This document shows positions 17,632 through 25,549 of a stretch of DNA of 64,000 nucleotides, piece by piece (positions within the stretch are counted from its first letter, which is position 1; each line of letters opens with the position of its first letter). The position numbers and the translations under genes are program-made. The stretch is from Thermodesulfitimonas autotrophica (GTDB taxonomy: Bacteria; Bacillota; Desulfotomaculia; Desulfotomaculales; Ammonificaceae). The notes under the pieces are model-generated. The model was not told where the DNA came from. It ran no database searches and was given only the letters and a program-made list of their open reading frames with translations. The stretch lies in contig NZ_RKRE01000002.1 of assembly GCF_003815015.1 (NCBI RefSeq), forward strand, positions 661,085-725,084, written 5' to 3'.

Positions 17632-18078
17632 GTGCAGGTCGTCCTCTTAAAAGACGTTCCTTCTCTAGGCAAGGCAGGCGAGGTGGTATCAGTGGCGGAA
17701 GGGTACGCCCGCAACTACCTGATACCGCGGAAGTTAGCGGAGCCTGTCTCGCCGGGAAAACTTGAGGAGTTGCAGCGGGTCCGCCAGCAACGGGAAAAAA
17801 AGCAGGCAGAAATGCAGCGGCGGGCGGAAAAGGTGGCCGCCGCGCTTAAAGACCGGACGATTCCGGTACGGGTGAAGACAGGCGAAGGAGGGCGCCTTTT
17901 TGGCGCCGTTACCGCAAAGGATATCGCCGGGGTGCTGCAGCGGGAATGCGGTATCGCGATCGACAAGAAGCAGGTCGCGCTTCCGGCACCGCTTAAAGAG
18001 ATAGGCACCTACCCGGTAACCGTCAGGCTGGCGCCGGGTGTTAGCGTTACTCTGCAGGTGGCGGTGCTGCCAGAATAA
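17632..18078 (+). CDS. rplI: Ribosomal protein bL9
   Basis: 148-residue large-subunit protein with two domains joined by a long helix. The N-domain holds VVLLKDVPSLGKAGEVVSVA and EGYARNYLIPRKLA. The connecting helix is rich in Gln, Arg and Lys (about 40-75), and the C-domain carries GRLFGAVTAKDIA. GTG start. The 183-bp gap upstream includes a terminator, so a separate promoter is expected but no clear one was found. dnaB follows after 14 nt. Confidence 0.95.
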   Translation: MQVVLLKDVPSLGKAGEVVSVAEGYARNYLIPRKLAEPVSPGKLEELQRVRQQREKKQAEMQRRAEKVAAALKDRTIPVRVKTGEGGRLFGAVTAKDIAGVLQRECGIAIDKKQVALPAPLKEIGTYPVTVRLAPGVSVTLQVAVLPE

Positions 18079-18092
18079 TGAGGTGAGCGAAG

Positions 18093-19424
18093 GTGGCTAC
18101 AGAGCTCCTCGAACGGCAACCGCCCCAGAACATAGATGCAGAGCAGGCCGTCCTGGGGGCCATTTTCCTGGACCCGGAAGTAATTCACCGCGTTATCGAT
18201 CTCCTCAGGCCCGACGATTTCTACCAGGAACCGCACCGGCTCATTTATGAGGCGATGCTGGCGCTCAACGACGCCGGGGCGCCGCTTGACATCATCACCG
18301 TTACCGAGGAGCTGAAGCGACGCGGCAACCTCGACCGGGCTGGTGGGGCCAGCTATGTAGTAGCCCTGGCCGATGCTGTTCCTTCGCCGGCGCACGTCGA
18401 ACATTACGCCCGGCTCGTGGCCGAAAAAGCCCTCTTACGGACGCTTATCCAGGCGGCGACCCGTATCCGGGACATGGGTTACGAATACGGGTCTGACCCC
18501 CGCCAGCTCCTGGGCGAAGCGGAACGAATGATCATGGAACTCGCCCAGGAGCGGGGTGGCTCCACCTTTACCCCGTTAGCGCAGATACTGGAGCAGGCCC
18601 TGCGCCACATCGAAGAGGTTTACCAGGCGCGGGGTGAGATGCTTGGCCTGCCGACAGGATTCATCGACGTAGACCGTTTGCTCAGCGGCCTCTGGCCCCA
18701 GGACCTGATCATCCTGGCGGCCCGGCCGAGCATGGGGAAAACCTCGCTGGCGCTTTCCATAGCGTTGAACGTGGCCAAGCGGGGTATCCCGGTTGGCTTT
18801 TTCAGCCTCGAGATGTCTAAGGAGCAACTCGTCCAGCGGCTGCTTACCGCAGAGGCGAAAGTAGACTACCGGCGCGTGCGGACGGCGGATCTGGAAGAGG
18901 AAGACTGGCAGAAGCTGAGCGAAGCGGCGGCACGGATCGCGCAGGCGGCGATATTTATCGATGATACACCGGGCCTCAGCGTGCGCGAGATGCGCGCGCG
19001 GGCAAGGCGCTTGCAGGCAGAGCACGGCTTGGGCCTCCTTGTAATAGACTATCTCCAGCTGATGCAGTCGCACCGGCGTGTGGAGAACCGCCAACAGGAA
19101 ATAGCGGACATCTCCCGGTCCCTCAAGGGGTTGGCTAAGGAACTCAATATCCCGGTACTCGCCCTCTCCCAGCTCAGTCGGGCGGTTGAGCAGCGGCAGG
19201 ATAAAAGGCCCGTGATGTCCGACCTCCGGGAATCGGGAGCACTGGAACAGGATGCGGACGTAATCATGTTTATCTACCGGGAGGAATACTACCGCCCGGA
19301 GACGGAAAAGAAAGGGATTGCAGAGGTTATCGTGGCCAAGCAGCGCAATGGTCCCGTTGGAACGGTAGAGCTGGCTTTCCTGCGGGAATTCACCTGCTTC
19401 GTTAACCTCGCGCGGGACCTGTAA
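18093..19424 (+). CDS. dnaB: Replicative DNA helicase DnaB
   Basis: Hexameric 5'-3' helicase of the replication fork. An N-terminal helical domain (PPQNIDAEQAVLGAIFLDPE, about 9-28) is followed by a RecA-like ATPase with Walker A ARPSMGKTSLAL (about 210-221), Walker B LLVIDYLQLM and the C-terminal EQDADVIMFIYREEYY region. 443 residues, normal and without an intein, which was checked at the usual insertion point in the P loop. GTG start, cotranscribed with rplI. Confidence 0.96.
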   Translation: MATELLERQPPQNIDAEQAVLGAIFLDPEVIHRVIDLLRPDDFYQEPHRLIYEAMLALNDAGAPLDIITVTEELKRRGNLDRAGGASYVVALADAVPSPAHVEHYARLVAEKALLRTLIQAATRIRDMGYEYGSDPRQLLGEAERMIMELAQERGGSTFTPLAQILEQALRHIEEVYQARGEMLGLPTGFIDVDRLLSGLWPQDLIILAARPSMGKTSLALSIALNVAKRGIPVGFFSLEMSKEQLVQRLLTAEAKVDYRRVRTADLEEEDWQKLSEAAARIAQAAIFIDDTPGLSVREMRARARRLQAEHGLGLLVIDYLQLMQSHRRVENRQQEIADISRSLKGLAKELNIPVLALSQLSRAVEQRQDKRPVMSDLRESGALEQDADVIMFIYREEYYRPETEKKGIAEVIVAKQRNGPVGTVELAFLREFTCFVNLARDL

Positions 19425-19489
19425 GACCTGGGTCTGCGAAGGATTTAGCGCCTGTTTCCGATACACCGGGGGAGCTGGTAGCGAGCGAG

Positions 19490-19518
19490 TTGACAGGCGG
19501 CGCGGTTTTTAATATACT
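19490..19518 (+). promoter_or_regulatory. promoter for the FAD-protein/purA genes
   Basis: TTGACA (19490-19495), 17 bp, TATACT (19513-19518). The 5' leader then contains a small hairpin, GGGGCC/GGCCCC (about 19523-19537). Confidence 0.8.
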
Positions 19519-19567
19519 TTTCGGGGCCTAAGGCCCCGGTCTGGCGGAATAAGGGGGAAGGAGTCCT

Positions 19568-20959
19568 ACGGAAAAGGTCTACGACGTTATCATCATCGGC
19601 ACAGGTCCGGCGGGGATTTTTGCGGCCCTTGAGCTGGTGAAAAAGCGGCCGGATTTAAAGGTGGTTATGCTCGACAAGGGCAAGGACCTAAGGGAGCGCC
19701 TCTGCCTGGCAAAAACAAATGGCGGGGTCTGCCGCCACTGCAACCCTTGCGCTACGCTTTCCGGATGGGGTGGGGCCGGGGCCTTCAGTGACGGTAAACT
19801 TACGCTTTCACCGGAGGTAGGGGGCTACCTGGAGGAGTATGTCGGGCAGGACCACCTGGAGGAGCTCATCACCTACGTAGACGGCATCTACCGGGACTTC
19901 GGCGCGCCGGCGGAGGTTTACGGCTCCACCGACGGAGACGAATACGCGGATCTCGTGCGGCGCGCGGTCTTCGCCGGGCTCAGGATTGTTCCGGTGCCGA
20001 TTAGGCACCTCGGCACCGGACGTTGTGCGGAGGTGCTCCGGCGGATGGAGGAGTACCTCGCGCCGCAGGTCGAGATTCGCTTGAACTGCCCGGCAACGGC
20101 GATTCTGGCCGAAAAGGGCCGGGTGTACGGGGTGAGAGTGGCGGACGGCGGGCTCTTACGTGGGCAGGCGGTGATTGTGGCTCCCGGGCGGGAGGGCGCC
20201 GCTTGGCTCCGGCAGGAAGCAAAGCGGTTGCGGTTAGAGATGGCGGTTAACCCCGTCGATATCGGCGTGCGGGTCGAGGTCCCGGCTGCGGTCCTGGAGC
20301 CGTTGACCAGCCGCTTTTACGAAGTTAAAGCGATCTACTATTCCAAAACCTTTGAGGATAAGGTCCGCACCTTTTGCATGAATCCCGGCGGGGAAGTGGT
20401 TATGGAGAATAACGACGGTGTGGTTACGGTGAACGGCCATACCCACGCCTACCGGAAGACCGGCAACACCAATTTCGCGGTACTGGTCAGTAAGACCTTT
20501 ACCGAACCCTTTAAGGAACCGATTGCTTACGGGCGCCATATCGCCAGCCTGGCCAACCTGCTTGGGAACGGCGTAATCGTGCAGCGCTTGGGAGATCTTT
20601 GCGCCGGGCGGCGGACGAATCCGGAGCGGCTGGCTAAGGGCCTGGTCCGGCCCACGTTGAAAGAGGCGACGCCCGGGGACCTGAGTCTGGTCCTGCCGTA
20701 CCGGCATCTGGTAGGGATCGTAGAGATGCTTCAGGCTTTCGATAAAGTGGTGCCCGGTATATACGCGCGGGACACGCTCCTTTACGGCGCGGAGGTTAAA
20801 TTTTACTCCTCCCGCCTGAGCCTCAGCCCGTGCCTCGAAACGCGGGTGAAAAACCTTTTTGCGGCGGGTGACGGGGCAGGTGTAACGCGGGGACTGGTGC
20901 AGGCGTCTGCTTCAGGAGTGGTGGTGGCGCGCGAAATCTTAAACCGGCTTGGGGGGTAG
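19568..20959 (+). CDS. FAD-dependent oxidoreductase with probable ACG start
   Basis: Flavoprotein of the COG2509-like dehydrogenase family often found between dnaB and purA in Clostridia; substrate unknown. The N-terminal FAD motif IIIGTGPAGIFAALEL (about 7-22), a CRHCNPCATLSGWGGAGAFSDGKL block with two cysteines (about 53-75, given here only in part as CNPCATLSGWGGAGAF), and the C-terminal LFAAGDGAGVTRGLVQAS FAD-contact motif are all present. The first ordinary start in frame (GTG 19637) would remove the FAD motif. Between the upstream stop at 19550 and that GTG there is no ATG, GTG or TTG. An ACG at 19568 sits 4 nt after GGAAGGAG and is the best start. The gene itself reads through without frameshift. 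Confidence 0.85.
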   Translation, partial: TEKVYDVIIIGTGPAGIFAALELVKKRPDLKVVMLDKGKDLRERLCLAKTNGGVCRHCNPCATLSGWGGAGAFSDGKLTLSPEVGGYLEEYVGQDHLEELITYVDGIYRDFGAPAEVYGSTDGDEYADLVRRAVFAGLRIVPVPIRHLGTGRCAEVLRRMEEYLAPQVEIRLNCPATAILAEKGRVYGVRVADGGLLRGQAVIVAPGREGAAWLRQEAKRLRLEMAVNPVDIGVRVEVPAAVLEPLTSRFYEVKAIYYSKTFEDKVRTFCMNPGGEVVMENNDGVVTVNGHTHAYRKTGNTNFAVLVSKTFTEPFKEPIAYGRHIASLANLLGNGVIVQRLGDLCAGRRTNPERLAKGLVRPTLKEATPGDLSLVLPYRHLVGIVEMLQAFDKVVPGIYARDTLLYGAEVKFYSSRLSLSPCLETRVKNLFAAGDGAGVTRGLVQASASGVVVAREILNRLGG

Positions 20960-20963
20960 GTAG

Positions 20964-22250
<1,287 letters not shown>

Positions 22251-22305
22251 GACGCGTAGGTAGGCAGTAGCTGCCGGATTTTACGGGAAAAAATCTGCCG
22301 CTGGG

Positions 22306-22335
22306 TTGACAAACGGCGTGCGCTCCGGGTAAAAT
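22306..22335 (+). promoter_or_regulatory. promoter for the tRNA genes
   Basis: TTGACA (22306-22311), 18 bp, TAAAAT (22330-22335), 27 nt upstream of tRNA-Glu. Confidence 0.7.
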
Positions 22336-22361
22336 AAAAACTGCCGTAGTGGTTTTGAAGT

Positions 22362-22437
22362 GGCCCCATGGTCAAGTGGACTAAGACACCGGTCTTTCAA
22401 GCCGGTAACCCGGGTTCGAATCCCGGTGGGGTCACCA
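22362..22437 (+). tRNA. tRNA-Glu (anticodon TTC)
   Basis: Complete cloverleaf. The GGCCCCA acceptor arm pairs with TGGGGTC (one G-T pair), the anticodon loop CTTTCAA carries TTC, and the T arm contains GGTTCGAATCC. The CCA end is encoded at 22435-22437. Confidence 0.95.
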
Positions 22438-22454
22438 ATCTTGGAAGTTAGAGG

Positions 22455-22528
22455 TTGGCGGTTAGAGGTTGGATAGATGGAAATCGTGTAGTGATTTCCC
22501 GCGAAGATTCCCGCTTCTAACCTCCAAC
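22455..22528. repeat. nested palindromic element between the two tRNA genes
   Basis: Outer arms GTTGGCGGTTAGA (22455-22467) and TCTAACCTCCAAC (22516-22528) pair at 12 of 13 positions. Inner arms GGAAATC (22479-22485) and GATTTCC (22493-22499) pair perfectly. The left side also has a direct repeat of GTTAGAGGTTGG (22447-22458 and 22461-22472). The form is like a small palindromic repeat or MITE remnant; a processing signal is the alternative. Confidence 0.6.
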
Positions 22529-22544
22529 ATCTTGTCTCTAAAGT

Positions 22545-22619
22545 GCGGGTGTAGCTCAACGGTAGAGCACCAGCTTCCCAAGCTGGGGGCTGCGGGTTCG
22601 ATCCCCGTCACCCGCTCCA
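22545..22619 (+). tRNA. tRNA-Gly (anticodon CCC)
   Basis: Complete cloverleaf. GCGGGTG pairs with CACCCGC, the loop TTCCCAA carries the anticodon CCC, the T arm contains GGTTCGATCC, and CCA is encoded. It is probably cotranscribed with tRNA-Glu 107 nt upstream. Confidence 0.95.
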
Positions 22620-22640
22620 CTCAAACCTAGTAAAATCAAG

Positions 22641-22670
22641 GCCTCCCGGATTTCGGGAGGCTTTAGATTT
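22641..22670 (+). terminator. terminator after tRNA-Gly
   Basis: GCCTCCCG (22641-22648) and CGGGAGGC (22654-22661) form an 8-bp stem with a 5-nt loop, followed by a T-rich stretch. Confidence 0.75.
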
Positions 22671-22709
22671 CTAACGTCGTGCAAACGGTTTCCTAAAGCA
22701 AGCCCCTAT

Positions 22710-22822
22710 CTTTTGGGATCTACACCGCCTGCGTATTCGAAGGACTATTCCATGCGGGCGTTTCGCCCGCATGTGGAAGGATGAAGATAGATAGGCGGCG
22801 TTGCCGAGGCTTCTAACGCCTC
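22710..22822. other. hairpin-rich spacer upstream of the CBS-SCIFF genes
   Basis: The 324-bp gap after the tRNA genes holds no visible gene. It contains a perfect 10-bp hairpin with a TTT loop (CATGCGGGCG/CGCCCGCATG, 22751-22773). Complementary CTATCTT/AAGATAG and CCGCCT/AGGCGG pairs lie around it, arranged as a possible pseudoknot. A second hairpin GAGGC/GCCTC lies at about 22806-22822. It is upstream of the best promoter, so it may be a separate small RNA or just a repeat. Confidence 0.4.
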
Positions 22823-22848
22823 TTGGTTATTAAAAAGGCTTGGAAGTA

Positions 22849-22878
22849 TTGTTCCCCGTCTGTTGCATCAGGTATAAT
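22849..22878 (+). promoter_or_regulatory. promoter for the CBS-ACT and SCIFF genes
   Basis: TTGTTC (22849-22854), 18 bp, TATAAT (22873-22878). The -10 is perfect; the -35 is weak. Confidence 0.5.
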
Positions 22879-22943
22879 CAATTTTAAGAGCAATTTGGGC
22901 GGTGCCGGAAAGAGATTGCGTAGCCGGCCGAGGAGGAAAAAGC

Positions 22944-23576
22944 GTGTTTGTCCACGACTGCATGACCGCAAATCCCATCACCATTAGCAAAGATACCCCG
23001 ATTTTCGAGGCGCTCGAAATTATCCAGAAGCATAAGATCCGCCACCTTCCGGTAACCCGTGACGGCAAACTCATCGGGCTCGTCACGGAGCGGGGGCTGC
23101 TTAAGGTTTCGCCTTCGCCGGCCTCTACCCTGAGCGTTTACGAACTCAACTATATCCTCGCGAAGGTTACGGTAGCGGAGGCGATGATCAAGAACCCGAT
23201 AACCATTAGTCCTAACGCCCCGATCGAGGAGGCCGCACTGATCATGCGGGAGCACAAGGTTGGTTGCCTGCCGGTGGTGGAGGGCGATAAGCTGGTCGGT
23301 ATTATCACCCAGACCGACATGGTCGAGGCGCTAGTGAACCTTTTTGGGCTGCGGCGGGCGGGCTCCAGGGTGGTCCTTGAGGTGAGCGACCGCGTGGGCG
23401 TTCTGGCGGAGATTACTTCCCTTTTGAAGGAGAAAGGGGTGAGTATCCGGAGCCTGGCGACCTTCGAACGGGAGCCAGGGCTTTACGAACTCACCTTCCG
23501 CCTGAGCGTGCCGGATGCCCGAGGACTGGCAGCGGAGCTGGAACAGATGGGCTACAAGGTGATCTCAGTTAGTTAA
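22944..23576 (+). CDS. CBS-pair and ACT domain protein (AcuB-like)
   Basis: 210-residue protein with two CBS domains (about 6-60, DCMTANPITISKDTPIFEAL, and 70-125, VAEAMIKNPITISPNAPIEE) that usually bind adenine nucleotides. A C-terminal ACT domain (about 140-210, VVLEVSDRVGVLAEITSLL) usually binds an amino acid or other small ligand. The arrangement is like AcuB, a sensor rather than an enzyme. GTG at 22944 after GAGGAGG; an upstream in-frame start at 22902 lacks family support. The SCIFF precursor begins only 13 nt after it, so they are very probably cotranscribed. Confidence 0.85.
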   Translation: MFVHDCMTANPITISKDTPIFEALEIIQKHKIRHLPVTRDGKLIGLVTERGLLKVSPSPASTLSVYELNYILAKVTVAEAMIKNPITISPNAPIEEAALIMREHKVGCLPVVEGDKLVGIITQTDMVEALVNLFGLRRAGSRVVLEVSDRVGVLAEITSLLKEKGVSIRSLATFEREPGLYELTFRLSVPDARGLAAELEQMGYKVISVS

Positions 23577-23589
23577 GGGGGGAGAAACG

Positions 23590-23727
23590 GTGGGCAAGCA
23601 CATCAAGACGATTCTGCCCGGCAAGGAAGTGCGCCGGGGAGGCTGTGGCGAATGCCAGGCATCGTGCCAGTCGGCGTGCAAGACTTCTTGCACCGTAGGC
23701 AACCAGAGCTGCAAGCGGAAGGCGTAA
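23590..23727 (+). CDS. scfA: SCIFF ranthipeptide precursor
   Basis: Exactly 45 codons with six cysteines (residues 19, 22, 26, 30, 34 and 41), the defining pattern of the SCIFF family (six cysteines in forty-five residues). It starts MGKHIKTILPGKEVRRG, the leader part, and the core lies in CGECQASCQSACKTSC. In this ranthipeptide class a radical SAM maturase links cysteine sulfur to non-alpha carbons of other residues; the maturase gene follows. The biological role is not settled. The GTG start has a GGGGAG ribosome binding site. Confidence 0.93.
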   Translation: MGKHIKTILPGKEVRRGGCGECQASCQSACKTSCTVGNQSCKRKA

Positions 23728-23755
23728 GGGCGAAAAGGTTTCGCCGGGCAACTGT

Positions 23756-23798
23756 GAGGGCGTAATCGTGACACGAGCGAAGGTTTCGCCCTCTTTTT
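23756..23798 (+). terminator. terminator after the SCIFF gene
   Basis: GAGGGCG (23756-23762) pairs with CGCCCTC (23787-23793), followed by TTTTT. A second hairpin, GGCGAAA/TTTCGCC, lies just upstream (about 23729-23745). Read-through would be needed to reach the maturase; otherwise its own promoter serves. Confidence 0.75.
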
Positions 23799-23844
23799 GT
23801 TTGGCGAGGGTTAACTCCGGGCGTTCGGGTGACCGGCAATTTAG

Positions 23845-23872
23845 GGCGCTACGGGTAGCCCGGTGTAGCGCC
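23845..23872 (+). other. stable hairpin in the scfA-scfB gap
   Basis: GGCGCTAC (23845-23852) pairs with GTAGCGCC (23865-23872), with an inner GGG/CCC helix in the loop. There is no T tract, so it is not a standard terminator. It lies 23 nt before the candidate maturase promoter. Confidence 0.45.
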
Positions 23873-23894
23873 TGAGGATCGCTGGCGAACCCGT

Positions 23895-23923
23895 TTGCCG
23901 GGACTTTATTATAACTTTGTAAT
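23895..23923 (+). promoter_or_regulatory. candidate promoter of the SCIFF maturase gene
   Basis: TTGCCG (23895-23900), 17 bp, TGTAAT (23918-23923). Both boxes have mismatches, but the spacing is right and the region is AT-rich. Confidence 0.4.
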
Positions 23924-23999
23924 ACTTGTAATGACTGTTATAACGTAATAACAACACGGGGCGCCGTACTGACCCCGTAACTTAAGTGGAGGGGCGGAA

Positions 24000-25349
24000 A
24001 TGGTTCATCTATTTGAAATCGGCAGCCGCAAGCTGGTTTTCGATCCGGTAAGCGGTGGTCTGCACGCCGTTGATGATCTGGCGTGGGAAATTATCGGGGC
24101 CCTTGCCGGCGGGCGGGCGCTGCCGCAAGGGTCTGCGTCAGAGGCCGTGGCGGCGGTCCTTGCCGAGATAGAGGAACTGAAGGCCAACGGGTCCCTTTTT
24201 GTACCCGACCAGGCCCGGGAGCTTTATGTGCCGCCCCCTTTCGCGCCTAAGTCGCTCTGCCTCATGGTTGCGCAGGAGTGTAACCTGCGCTGCACCTACT
24301 GTTTTGCGGGCGAAGGCACTTACGGGGGGGGAGGCCTCATGTCCGAAGAAGTGGCGCTCCGGGCGATTGACTTTCTTCTGGAGCGCTCCGGGCCGGTCCG
24401 GGCGGTGGAGGTCGACTTTTTCGGCGGGGAGCCGCTCCTCAACTGGCCCGTGGTAACCGCGGTGGTCGATTACGCCACGGAGAGAGCGAAAGCCTGTCAC
24501 AAGGAGATTTCTTTCACCCTGACCACAAACGCTGTTCTCTTGGACACGACAAAGAGCCGTTACCTGATAGAAAAAGGAATCAACGTTGTCCTGAGCCTTG
24601 ACGGGCGCAAAGAGGTGCACGACCGCTTCCGCTGCTTCCCCGGTGGCGCCGGCTCTTACGAAAGGGTGCTGGCGAATTGCCGTAGCTTTTTCCAAGCCTG
24701 GGACGAGGTCCCGCGCCCTTCCTACTGCTACATCCGGGGGACCTACACCCGGTTCAACCTTGATTTTTCGCGGGATTTCCGTCACCTTGTTGAAGAAGGC
24801 TTCACGGCGATTTCTCTTGAACCGGTTGTGGCGTCGCCGGCAGAGCCCTACGCGCTCCGCGAGCAGGATGTCGCCCTGGCGGTTGCGGAGTACGAGCGCC
24901 TGGCCGAAGATTACCTCGCTTTCCGGCGCAGCGGGAGGCCCGTCCGTTTCTTCCACTTTGAGCTCGACCCGGCCGGAGGCCCCTGCCTAACGAAGCGGCT
25001 GACCGGGTGCGGCGCCGGCTTTTCCTACGTGGCGGTGGATGTTGACGGGCGCCTTTACCCGTGCCACCAGTTTGTGGGTGACGCTGCCTTCTGTCTAGGC
25101 GACCTTGCCACCGGGACGGTGCGGCAGGAAGTAGTTGAGGCTTTCCGTAACGCTCATGTTTACAACAAGCCAACCTGTGCGGCTTGCTGGGCACGCTTTT
25201 TTTGCGGTGGCGGCTGTCACGCGGCGGCGCACCTGGTCAACGGCGACATAATGAAGCCTTACGCTATCGGATGTATGCTGATGCAAAAGCGCGCGGAGTG
25301 CGCCCTCTACCTTTTGGCGCAGACCGCCGGGACAAATTCTGAGGAATAA
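24000..25349 (+). CDS. scfB: Radical SAM SCIFF maturase
   Basis: 449-residue radical SAM enzyme. The SAM-cluster motif CNLRCTYC (Cys94, 98, 101) follows an N-terminal peptide-recognition (RRE-like) region. GGEPLLNWPVVT is the typical post-motif strand. The C-terminal third carries many cysteines (GPCLTKRLTGCG, YPCHQF, TCAACWARFFCGGGCH, IGCMLM) for two more iron-sulfur clusters of the SPASM/twitch type. It should form thioether crosslinks in ScfA. ATG start after GGAGGGGC. Confidence 0.93.
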   Translation: MVHLFEIGSRKLVFDPVSGGLHAVDDLAWEIIGALAGGRALPQGSASEAVAAVLAEIEELKANGSLFVPDQARELYVPPPFAPKSLCLMVAQECNLRCTYCFAGEGTYGGGGLMSEEVALRAIDFLLERSGPVRAVEVDFFGGEPLLNWPVVTAVVDYATERAKACHKEISFTLTTNAVLLDTTKSRYLIEKGINVVLSLDGRKEVHDRFRCFPGGAGSYERVLANCRSFFQAWDEVPRPSYCYIRGTYTRFNLDFSRDFRHLVEEGFTAISLEPVVASPAEPYALREQDVALAVAEYERLAEDYLAFRRSGRPVRFFHFELDPAGGPCLTKRLTGCGAGFSYVAVDVDGRLYPCHQFVGDAAFCLGDLATGTVRQEVVEAFRNAHVYNKPTCAACWARFFCGGGCHAAAHLVNGDIMKPYAIGCMLMQKRAECALYLLAQTAGTNSEE

Positions 25350-25414
25350 TGGCAGAAAGGGAGTTATGTTTTGAAAACGAGAAAGATTTGGCTAGTTTGT
25401 GGCTCCACGCGCAT

Positions 25415-25442
25415 TTGTGATTTAAATCTGACCTGTTAAAAT
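25415..25442 (+). promoter_or_regulatory. candidate promoter for the M23 peptidase gene
   Basis: TTGTGA (25415-25420), 16 bp, TAAAAT (25437-25442), about 110 nt upstream of the gene. Confidence 0.4.
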
Positions 25443-25549
25443 AAACTTGCTACTTTTTTCGTGCCTGGAGGCCGCCGTGCTGCGCCGCTTGCCGCCGGGC
25501 GGGAGGCAAGGGCGACAATAAGAGATACCTAGCGAAAGAGGTGGTTCTA

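Noticed and set aside
17463..17765. 100-codon frame over the rpsR-rplI gap
   Set aside because: Crosses a terminator and overlaps rplI in another frame; no coding features.
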